Positions 57,002-64,000 of a stretch of DNA of 64,000 bases are shown piece after piece. Made by a program: the position numbers and the translations under genes. The stretch spans positions 26,560,513 through 26,624,512 of the forward strand of contig CM034547.1 of the NCBI GenBank assembly GCA_020055645.1, read 5' to 3'. The notes beneath the pieces were generated by a model that was not told where the DNA came from, searched no databases, and saw only the letters and a list, made by a program, of their open reading frames with translations. Origin of the DNA: Tomocerus qinae. Its lineage: Eukaryota; Arthropoda; Collembola; Entomobryomorpha; Tomoceridae. Positions within the stretch are counted from its first letter, which is position 1. Every line of letters starts with the position of its first letter.

Positions 57002-57994
57002 ATGAAGAATAAATTTGCAACTATACCTCTCTGTCAATCTGTGTTTAGTCTTTATTGGGTTAGCATGTCTAACAACTTAATTCAGTCCGCTTATTTAAAT
57101 CCAAAACATCCAGCGAGTTTTGGAGGCATAAATAGATTAAAAGACGCATTTCCATCAGCATCAATTAAACAAATTCACACTGTGTTGCGAAAAGAAGATT
57201 GCTATACTAAACATAAAAATATACGTAGAAGGTTTAGACGCCGCCAAATTATTGTTCCAGGTAAAGATTATATTTGGCAAGCCGACCTAATTGATGTGAA
57301 AAAATACAGACGAGAGAACGATGGTTTTAACTTTATCTTGACCATTATTGACGTGTTCAGTAAATATGCCATTGCTATACCTATTCAAAATAAATCCGCC
57401 GAAGAGGTAACAAAAGCTTTTAAATACGTATTTAGTAAGGGAAATACACCAAAATTTCTGAGCACTGATTTTGGGAAAGAATTCTTCAATCGTAAATTAA
57501 TATCGTATTTAACTGACATTAACATTATTTTATTTCGTAATTTTTCAGACAAGAAGTGTAGTGTAGTAGAGCGTTTCAATAGAACATTATTTCTAAGATT
57601 ATCTAAACTATTTACGTTTCAACAAAATTGTAATTACACTAATAATTTACAGAATGTAATTACCTCATACAATAACTCAATTCATCGCAGTATTGGTATC
57701 CAACCATCTAAAGTTAACAAATATAATCAATTTGATATCTGGCTAAAACTATATGAGAAAACAATTTCTTTCCGTAATAAATCCAAAACTCTTTTTCATG
57801 TGAACGATGAAGTGAGAATTGTGAAAGATAAGAATTTATTTCAGAAAGGATATGATTCTAATTTTTCTTCGGAAACATTTATGATCTGTAAGGTAGTTAA
57901 TACCACCCCAGTTACATATAGAATAAAAGATAAAAATAATATTTGTATTGACGATATTTTTTATAACGAGGAAATGATTAAAATAAGTGCTTAA
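57002..57994 (+). CDS. Retrovirus-type integrase (DDE)
   Basis: 330 residues from the first ATG; MSNNLIQSAYLN at 57065 is an alternative start that better fits the family's N-terminus. Catalytic residues are Asp95 (WQADLIDV), Asp156 (STDFGKEF) and Glu190 (SVVERFNRTL), with 33 residues between the last two, as in Polintons. Residues about 265-325 form an SH3/chromo-like C-terminal region (VNDEVRIVKD...YRIKDKNN). It would insert the linear element into chromosomes. Intact; two bases separate it from the protease gene. Confidence 0.93.
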   Translation: MKNKFATIPLCQSVFSLYWVSMSNNLIQSAYLNPKHPASFGGINRLKDAFPSASIKQIHTVLRKEDCYTKHKNIRRRFRRRQIIVPGKDYIWQADLIDVKKYRRENDGFNFILTIIDVFSKYAIAIPIQNKSAEEVTKAFKYVFSKGNTPKFLSTDFGKEFFNRKLISYLTDINIILFRNFSDKKCSVVERFNRTLFLRLSKLFTFQQNCNYTNNLQNVITSYNNSIHRSIGIQPSKVNKYNQFDIWLKLYEKTISFRNKSKTLFHVNDEVRIVKDKNLFQKGYDSNFSSETFMICKVVNTTPVTYRIKDKNNICIDDIFYNEEMIKISA

Positions 57995-58038
57995 TGACAT
58001 TAACACCCCATTCTTAGTTTATGGATTGACTCAAAAGG

Positions 58039-58775
58039 ATGTCCTTCCATATGTATCTAACGTCCTCTTGTTCTAATTATTTCCCTGATAATACCACCAA
58101 CAATTTCAAGGTACAATTGCCATCTAACCTTAACATCCAGGCACATGAATACGAAGTTTCACTTACCGAGTTGTCACTAAAAATCAAAACAAATTGTAAC
58201 GAAAACAATTTTTTTATTAAAAAAGTGCTCAAACGACATTAAATCGAATAGTTTTAAAAGCCTTTCAATTCCCAATAGTTCCTTCAGGACTGTATCTAGC
58301 TTAGTAGCTTATATACAATCCATTATTGAAAAAAACTGACTATAAAGATCATATAACATTTAATTTTTCGAACATAACGAATAGAGTGTCAGTGACAATA
58401 TATAATTGTGAGGTAAAATTTAGCAAGCAATTGGCAAGTACAATAGGTTTGTGTGAGTTTTATAGCAACGATAGCAGTTATGAGGGTAATGTAATTGTAA
58501 ATAGTTTAAATCCAAGTACTAACATATTCATTTGTAGTAATATTGTCGAGTCAAGTATCTTTAACAGTAATTATGAGAAGATACTACGTTGTATACCTGT
58601 GAAAACTGGTAATACAGACAGTGTATTTCACCACCTTAGTGATCAATATTTCAAGGTGCCTGAAGGAACATATAATAGTATAAGTATATATTTGAAATCA
58701 GATAAAGAGGTGGATATATGTTATGAAATTGACGTTGTTAAACTACATTTTAAAAAAGTAATTAATAAAACATAA
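58039..58775 (+). pseudogene. Penton-like minor capsid protein, frame-broken
   Basis: The N-terminal part (58039-58242) has the family start SSCSNYFPDNTTNNF, and the C-terminal part (58326-58775) has the closing strands (…IYLKSDKEVDICYEIDVVKL). The middle is open in a third frame. The breaks lie near A-rich runs at about 58218-58226 and 58329-58336, each consistent with a single-base change. This could be decay, a sequencing or assembly indel, or less likely programmed shifting. Single jelly-roll penton proteins form the capsid vertices in Polintons and adintoviruses. Confidence 0.78.
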
Positions 58776-58781
58776 CATATT

Positions 58782-59405
58782 ATGACTAATGTAAATGAAA
58801 ACGAATATAAGTTCAAACATCCTTGCTCAATCGTTATAGCTGGCACCTCAATGTCAGGCAAAACGACATTTGTAGAAAAAATGTTAGAACACTTGAGCAC
58901 ATTGTTCAGTTCTTCAATTACGAATATTGTAATATCCTTTGCTAAAGAACAGAGTTTATACGACCGAATTAGAAATAAACATCAAAACGTAACGTTTGTA
59001 AACAACCTTGAGCTAGATGATTATTATGATTCATTAATCGTCATCGACGATCAAATGACAGATGTAGCAAAAAGCAGGAAAATTCAGGAGTTATTTATTA
59101 AAGGAGTTCATCATAATAGAAATACAGTTATATTAATTAACCAAAATCTATTTCCTCAGGGACAATTTGGGAAGGATATGAGGTTAAACACACATTATTT
59201 ATGTATTTTCAAATCCCCCTCATTTCTGTCTCAAGTACAATATTTAGGGAGGACATATTTTCCTCTTCACCCTTCATTATTAACCCATGCGTATTTAGAT
59301 GCCACCAAGTCTCCATACTCATATTTATTTATAAACTTACACACCCAGAGTGTGATGATAGAATACGAATCAGAACCTGTATTTTACCTAGTGAAGATGA
59401 GGTGA
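58782..59405 (+). CDS. FtsK/HerA-type genome-packaging ATPase
   Basis: 207 residues. Walker A is GTSMSGKT (residues 21-28) and Walker B is SLIVIDD (84-90). A conserved polar residue follows in VILINQNLF (about residues 115-123). Family members (A32-like) translocate DNA into capsids. Length and placement after the penton gene fit Polintons. Intact frame, ATG start. Confidence 0.92.
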   Translation: MTNVNENEYKFKHPCSIVIAGTSMSGKTTFVEKMLEHLSTLFSSSITNIVISFAKEQSLYDRIRNKHQNVTFVNNLELDDYYDSLIVIDDQMTDVAKSRKIQELFIKGVHHNRNTVILINQNLFPQGQFGKDMRLNTHYLCIFKSPSFLSQVQYLGRTYFPLHPSLLTHAYLDATKSPYSYLFINLHTQSVMIEYESEPVFYLVKMR

Positions 59406-59455
59406 TTTATACGTAAGAAGTTTTCTAATCATTTAGCTTTCTCACTCCATCATTC

Positions 59456-59866
59456 TTGTTTATGAGTTTGGTAGATGAGTATCGTATTTTGGTATTGTCT
59501 ATGTTTCAGTTGAATATGAGTAGGTGTACAGATAGAAACAAGTTATTTTTGGAACTTTTAAGTAAAGCTAACCCAATTCAAAGAAATAAAGCAATTAAAG
59601 AGGCTACTGCTGACAATCTTCATTGTATCACAGAGGTGGCTGTGAACACATTGAAGGGCAATATCCCAATAAAACCAGAGCTAAAAGAAAAATTAAAAAA
59701 GTATAAAAGTTCAATTCGAAAATTTTCTGAAAAAAATTATCTGTTAGTAAAAAGAAAAAAACATTTTTAAAGTATAGTAAGCATCTGCCATTATTGTTAC
59801 AACCATTTTTGTCAGCAAGTGGTATCATTATTGGTAGAGTTGTAAGCTCACATTTAAATTTACAGT
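59456..59866 (+). pseudogene. Conserved small basic Polinton protein, C-terminus frame-broken
   Basis: The frame 59456-59770 (a likely start is the ATG at 59462) gives about 100 residues with LLSKANPIQRNKAIKEATAD and a basic helix (ELKEKLKKYKSSIRKFSEKN). This pattern recurs as a small ORF next to the ATPase in many Polintons. After an A/T run at about 59755-59768 the frame stops. The usual hydrophobic C-terminal tail reads on in the next frame to about 59866. Function is unknown; a structural or core role is guessed from basic charge. Confidence 0.6.
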
Positions 59867-59890
59867 AAAAAAAGTTTTAATAAATTTTAA

Positions 59891-60656
59891 ATGTCGAAGC
59901 GCATGAAACTAATTCCTGAAAAGGAATACCATCATCTACATACATTAAAAAAAGCAAAGCATCTACAGCTTCCACAGTTGTTAGAAGAATCCTCAGTTAT
60001 AACAAAAGATAACGAGGCTTCAAATATATTAACATCTCAAATTCCAGACGATATAAAAAGTCAAATGTATAGTAGTATTATGAAAAGCGTAGGGGAAAAT
60101 ATACAATTGATTCTTAGGAAGCCAATTAAAGTAGAAATCGGTGAAACAAAAGCTAATTTGTCTGGACTGGCACCTATAGAAACCCCAGTTTTAAATCAAG
60201 ACGATATAATATTAACACCTGAGGATAAGCTACTATTAGCTTCAGTTCCACCATCAAATAAATCTGCGGTAAAACACATTATGAGCCTTCTCAAGGAAAA
60301 TGAGCAGATATCTTGGGATAATAGAGGCACTGTGAGATTCTTTGCCCAAAATCCATGTGAGGGCTCGAATATAATTGATTTGATAAGCTACATTACTAGA
60401 AATCTTAAGTGGGTTGTACATCCACCCAGGAGTTAACAGATTTTTGTTAGTTTGCAAAAAAATTAATATTCCTAGCACATTGTTAAATACTCGGTTACGT
60501 AAAGAATGGTGTCAACCTACTTTAAAACCTAGAGGAGATAAAACTCGCATAAGTGCCAATATTCTACAGCCTTCAACTTCATCTGAGGTTTCCTGGACAG
60601 CATTACGGAAAGAAGACCAAATTATAACGTTGGACGAATCAGTGAATAGCAGTTAG
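59891..60656 (+). pseudogene. Conserved Polinton ORF of unknown function, one frameshift
   Basis: The first part (59891-60436) begins MSKRMKLIPEKEY, has a Leu/Gln-rich region, then VPPSNKSAVKHIMSLLKEN, a segment ISWDNRGTVRFFAQ and SNIIDLISYITRNLKW. The family continues with a P-G-x2-x-F region, found in the +1 frame from about 60414 (GVNRFLLV, then RLRKEW), running to 60656. The break is one base near 60420. Similar proteins occur beside Polinton capsid genes; their role is unknown. Confidence 0.62.
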
Positions 60657-60732
60657 TAGAAGACTAACATGTAAGAAATTTTAATGTCATTCAATATTAT
60701 GATTTCAATCTATACACAACAAAAATTTGAGA

Positions 60733-61450
60733 ATGGCATCAAAATATTATATTTGTACTACAGGACATGGTATATATAATTTAGATATGGTGACTTTACA
60801 GTCTAGAATTTCCTCTTATACAAATATCAGGCTACAGTATAGTAACGTTTTTCTATTAAATTTGGTAAAATGTGGTTTTTATTACTCAGAAATTGAAGAT
60901 AAGTTGTTTTGCTACTTTTGTGGGTGTACTTTATTAAAAAATTTCAATAGTGATAATCCATGGTTGGAACACTCAATTTCCTATCCAAGGTGTCCTCATT
61001 TGCTTCTGCATAAAGGAAATAACTCCAAAGAACCAGACACCAACCTAGAAACCCTTATGGTATGCTTTTTGCTATAATTTAAAAAATGTTTTAATTTAAT
61101 ATTAAATTTCAATTTTACTTTAGAAAGTTGATGACATACCATGCATTGCGGACATACGTAACTCAGACCCATGGAGTAATGGTGTGTTGAACGTCTACTA
61201 CTACTATTATCATAAATGTGTTTTATTTGCTAAATATATTTTAAACTTAAATTGCATTGTAGATTTTGTTCAGAAAGCGTTTTTTGTTATGGGTGAAAAT
61301 TTATGTCAAATTTGTATGGAGAAAGAATCCATATATATGATGTCACCTTGTAATCATCTTGTATATTGTTCTAATTGTATTTGTACCCAACAGAAATGTA
61401 TAATTTGTCGTGTACCTCATGTTGGTTTTATGAAAGTTTTTAAATCATAA
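60733..61450 (+). CDS. BIR-RING protein (IAP-like), three exons
   Basis: Exons 60733-61059, 61124-61181 and 61263-61450 join with GT-AG introns and keep one frame; the product is 190 residues. One BIR domain covers about residues 22-95: zinc ligands Cys60, Cys63, His80 and Cys87 in the exact C-x2-C-x16-H-x6-C spacing, with the conserved Arg at 25. The C-terminus is a RING: C-x2-C-x11-C-x-H-x3-C-x2-C-x6-C-x2-C, ending RVPHVGFMKVFKS. This is the architecture of inhibitor-of-apoptosis E3 ligases, as in insects, baculoviruses and other large insect DNA viruses. In a virus-like element it would be expected to block cell death. Polyadenylation signals lie at about 61495 and 61515. Confidence 0.88.
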
Positions 61451-61588
61451 TGTTTTAGTTTTATTGTAATATTTCTTGTAAAATTTATCAATGAAAATAA
61501 ATCACTTGTTCGAGAATAAAATGAAGACTTGCTCAATGTTTATTAACGCATAAAGGAGTAAATTATTCAGTTAATCTTATAATTTCAT

Positions 61589-62029
61589 CTACGAATTATC
61601 CTCCCGATATCTTGAAAGAGCGATCTCATATTGGTCATCTCTTGGATTGTCTATCATCTCATCTGCATACTTCATAACATTTAACCATATTACATTATGA
61701 TTGTCCCTTAGTCTCCGAAGATCAAATTTTTCATTCCTGTTAACATACAATTAAAACATTAGTCAACAAATTTTGGTTTATGTAAATGATTAATTACTCA
61801 CTCTTCAGCCATGTCCAAAAGTGCTGTCATCAATGACCGAATTGTACGACTCCAACGGTGTATGGTACACGCGAAGTTCCTCTTTAATAATTTCAGCGAT
61901 TAAAAGAATTCGTAGTGCAGACCTATTGTGACCCAAAGTACTTACATACACTGTCGCCCCATAATAAGATAAAAGTTCTTTTGCCATATTGATACATGTT
62001 TGAGATCTGTGATTTGGGTTGTAAGACAT
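61589..62029 (-). pseudogene. Unknown accessory gene, two exons, one frame break
   Basis: Exon 1 (61802-62029) starts MSYNPNHRSQTCINMAKELL and has GATVYVSTLGHNRSALRILL then IAEIIKEE, which loosely recalls the Alba nucleic-acid-binding fold. Exon 2 (61589-61736) follows a GT-AG intron (61737-61801) and encodes NEKFDLRRLRDNHNV, ending YREDNS. Exon 1's ATG frame stops just before the donor. A different frame over its last 80 bases (…SLMTALLDMAEE) is the one that fits exon 2, so a one-base change lies near 61880. The gene is convergent with the IAP-like gene. No firm family. Confidence 0.5.
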
Positions 62030-62369
62030 GATGGCTAAATAAAGTATTGCGAGATGCTGATTCGGTTAAGAGAAATAACTTAATGATAAACAACTACTAT
62101 AAATTCTCTTCTACCACGTTTGTTTTGACTGTCCTTCTAATCACTGCACCGTTTCAGAGCGTGATAGTCAAAAGAGTTCAACTTGTTCTCACACAACATC
62201 AAATACGGTTTATGATTACTACCGTGCATTCACCTACTATAAAATAGATTTTCTTGACCAGTCACTTACTGAAGGAGTAGCAAGAAGAAGTGGATTCCTC
62301 AGAAAATGTCATATCTATATTACGCTACGACTTGTGATTTAGGCCTTGCCCCTATAAGGTTGTCTAACA

Positions 62370-62678
62370 ATGCAGCAGGATACTCCATTCTCAGGTGACA
62401 TACTTTTTGTTGACACATATTTTTTAAAATCTATATTTGTGAATATGTATTTAAATGAAATACCCTTGTTAACTGCATTTTACACAGTAAATTCCACTAT
62501 ACTGATGCAGTACTTTCGTTCATTGTTAGCATATACAAATCAAATGACCTATATTATGGTATATGATTTTGTTAGTTCTTACATGAAAAATTTGAAATTC
62601 AGTCACAGTATATGTGGTTTCAGTTGTATTGTAAAGTCTATACAGTGGGTGTATTTTTTACTGATAGTTAAACTGTAA
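62370..62678 (+). CDS. Unrecognised ORF in the accessory region
   Basis: A 102-codon frame with several hydrophobic segments (IFVNMYLNEIPLLTAFY, IQWVYFLLIVKL). It could be a small membrane protein or a chance frame in AT-rich sequence. No family is recognised and no splice partner was found. Nothing else is supported between 62,030 and 62,720. Confidence 0.25.
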   Translation: MQQDTPFSGDILFVDTYFLKSIFVNMYLNEIPLLTAFYTVNSTILMQYFRSLLAYTNQMTYIMVYDFVSSYMKNLKFSHSICGFSCIVKSIQWVYFLLIVKL

Positions 62679-62723
62679 ATAATACTGTCACATAATAAGT
62701 CACATAAATGCAACAGAAAAGTA

Positions 62724-63147
62724 ATGTCATCTATTTACGTTTACAGCCCGGTTGACGAAGTTATAAAACAACATGATTCATATCTCCTGAACACCTGTCT
62801 ATCAGTAAAATTGCCTGTAGGAACCTACGGAAGAATCACTAACACCAACGAGTTGGCTTGGGTTAGCGGAATTGATGTTTCCAGTAAGTAACTGTTCTGT
62901 AAATTGTAAAGATGTTAGTTTTCGTAATATAATAATTAAAGTAACATAATAACTAAAAATTAAATTTTAAAATGAAATCTCAACAGTTGGCTACGTTGAT
63001 CCTGGGGATTGCAATCCTATCCTGGTATTGTTACGAAACACATCTGACACTGACTATCACTTCTTCAGAGGCGAACCTATTGCCCAATTAATTGTTGAGA
63101 AGTATGAAAGCTGCGTATTAATTCCACTTAGTTCTTTAAATGGGTAA
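62724..63147 (+). CDS. dUTPase-fold protein with altered active site, two exons
   Basis: Exons 62724-62883 and 62987-63147 join across a 103-bp GT-AG intron (GTAAGT...CAACAG) to give 106 residues. Landmarks of the trimeric dUTPase fold follow in order: LPVGTYGRI (the P-xG-x-Y/G-RI strand), then ELAW, GIDV followed by GYVD, a strand LVLLRNTSD, and FFRGEPIAQLI (the kGdRIAQLI strand). The catalytic pieces differ. Motif 2 (RSGLA) reads TNELA, and motif 3 (GVIDxDYRG) reads GYVDPGDCN, keeping Asp but losing the Tyr. The N-terminal motif 1 and the C-terminal Gly-rich motif 5 are absent or very short. It is probably a non-enzymatic derivative; adenovirus E4-ORF1 is a known case of dUTPase descent. 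Confidence 0.72.
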
Positions 63148-63204
63148 TACTAACCAGACGAAATAAAACAAATGAGAGGATAATGTGAATTGATTTGTGT
63201 ATTT

Positions 63205-63340
63205 ATTCATGTACATTCATGTATTTATTTATTTATATATATATATATAAGTCATTCAAATGTACAGAACCAGTATTAATTAATTTATTATTATATTAAT
63301 ATAATCTAATATACTAAAAATGTAAAAAAGTAATAATCAT
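63205..63340. repeat. AT-rich low-complexity spacer
   Basis: TATATATATATATA and TTAATATAATCTAATATAC-type sequence between the convergent dUTPase-like and DNA polymerase genes; probably the shared 3' region. Confidence 0.8.
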
Positions 63341-63364
63341 ATAATGATATTACTTTAACCCTTT

Positions 63365-64000
63365 TTAGTAGAAAGTAGTTGAATGAGCCAATGTATTTAT
63401 TCCGTCAGGGAGAATGTATCTTTTCGAATCAAAAGGATGCATTCCCCTCTTATTGGATCTTATCGTATGAATAGCATGATTTTTAGACCTAATTGAATTC
63501 ATGGAGAAACTCAAATTTTTCTGCCTCTTTAATACCTTTTGATACATCTTGTGGTCGACACTAGCTTTAACTACATACTTTTTAATACCCTTTGCAGCCT
63601 TTTTCCCGGCGTTAGGTCCCTCCATACTATACATTTTGGGGGAAATACCTATCCAAGAGGTAATAATTTCCCCATGGTTATCTTCCGACACACACCCAAT
63701 TTTTTTCTTGTTTACCAGGCTAAAACATTTATGGGATTTTTCAAAATCACTGGTGTCAAACAATTCTTTGTTGTCTAGAATATCTGCGTAAAAATCAGGA
63801 GTGAAAATCCTGTATATAAGGCTATCAGTATCAGTTCCTAAAAGTAGTGCCCTGGGACCGTATTTATCCTTCATGAAATCATAATGAAATCTATACATAC
63901 ATAATTTACTAATTTCAAGCACAGAGAAAGCGATATAAATAGGTTTATTTAAAACTACTCTTTTTTTACCCATTACATATATAGCCAAATTTTCATTAAT
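63365..64000 (-). CDS. Protein-primed family B DNA polymerase, C-terminal part
   Basis: The frame is open at the right edge, so the gene continues beyond 64000; only about the last 210 residues are here. Visible landmarks are NKPIYIAFSVLEISKLCMYR (the finger/palm helix before motif C), LLLGTDTDSLIYRI (motif C with the catalytic Asp pair) and a Lys-rich region with SPKMYSM (the KxY-type segment). The C-terminus ends with PFDSKRYILPDGINTLAH, typical for Polinton polymerases. It would replicate the linear element by protein priming. It lies on the strand opposite to the capsid genes. Confidence 0.92.
   Translation of the reverse strand: MNENLAIYVMGKKRVVLNKPIYIAFSVLEISKLCMYRFHYDFMKDKYGPRALLLGTDTDSLIYRIFTPDFYADILDNKELFDTSDFEKSHKCFSLVNKKKIGCVSEDNHGEIITSWIGISPKMYSMEGPNAGKKAAKGIKKYVVKASVDHKMYQKVLKRQKNLSFSMNSIRSKNHAIHTIRSNKRGMHPFDSKRYILPDGINTLAHSTTFY

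Larger units (their letters stand above)
54019..64000. mobile_element. Polinton/Maverick (adintovirus-like) element, partial
   Basis: A collinear set of virus-type genes: core-like protein, double jelly-roll capsid, adenovirus-type protease, retrovirus-type integrase, penton-like protein, packaging ATPase and DNA polymerase B. It is the diagnostic gene set of Polintons and adintoviruses. The right end lies outside the window. Neither terminal inverted repeat nor target duplication can be confirmed, so the left limit is only the first plausible frame. Accessory genes (IAP-like, unknown, dUTPase-like) lie between 60.7 and 63.15 kb. Confidence 0.92.

Noticed and set aside
62047-62247. 66-codon ORF with a hydrophobic stretch
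   Set aside because: Starts at a non-ATG codon, no family, no splice signals in useful positions; likely chance.

Overview
The window is an AT-rich piece of an invertebrate nuclear genome, most likely an arthropod. The evidence is short GT-AG introns, FLYWCH and Mutator-like transposase relics, a DIRS-type gag, a UBE2O-like gene and a Polinton/Maverick (adintovirus-like) element. The species cannot be named from the sequence alone. Intact host coding sequence is sparse; most of the window is repeats and transposons, many nested in one another.

Layout. 0-5.7 kb: minisatellites, one of them split by a decayed non-LTR retrotransposon, then two inverted-repeat elements. 5.7-12.5 kb: a duplicated segment carrying a tiny hAT-like MITE with an empty site beside it, a Mutator-like transposase pseudogene, a homogeneous 20-bp satellite and a MULE deletion derivative with target duplications. 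12.5-18.5 kb: sparse sequence, a DIRS-like gag pseudogene, and an 89-bp array that repeats the start of a predicted secreted-protein ORF. 18.5-27.2 kb: nested repeats. 27.8-28.8 kb: UBC-domain exons, minus strand, split by a 207-bp MITE. 28.8-41.6 kb: a composite macrosatellite whose units share ends, GGAC tracts and a 40-bp minisatellite, with a 5.3-kb array of 31-bp monomers in higher-order repeats. 42.8-52 kb: a FLYWCH fragment and the upstream exons of the UBE2O-like gene, one of them split by a 4.95-kb LTR retrotransposon with identical LTRs.

The LTR element (44043-48991) encodes only Gag. It has four similar hairpins in its leader and three copies of a two-hairpin motif downstream of gag. 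Compensatory base changes between copies argue for selected RNA structure. It looks like a recently active, non-autonomous gag-only retrotransposon whose RNA signals could serve packaging or dimerisation.

From about 54 kb to the end lies most of a Polinton/adintovirus-like element: a core-like protein, major capsid protein (with an intron), adenovirus-type protease, integrase, penton-like protein, packaging ATPase and two conserved small proteins on the plus strand, and the C-terminal part of DNA polymerase B on the minus strand, running off the window. Between the two sets lies an accessory region: a three-exon BIR-RING protein (IAP-like), an unknown two-exon minus-strand gene, and a two-exon dUTPase-fold protein with altered catalytic motifs. 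Several structural ORFs have one-base frame breaks, often at A runs, while capsid, protease, integrase and ATPase are open. The copy is therefore either a lightly decayed endogenous element or carries indel errors.
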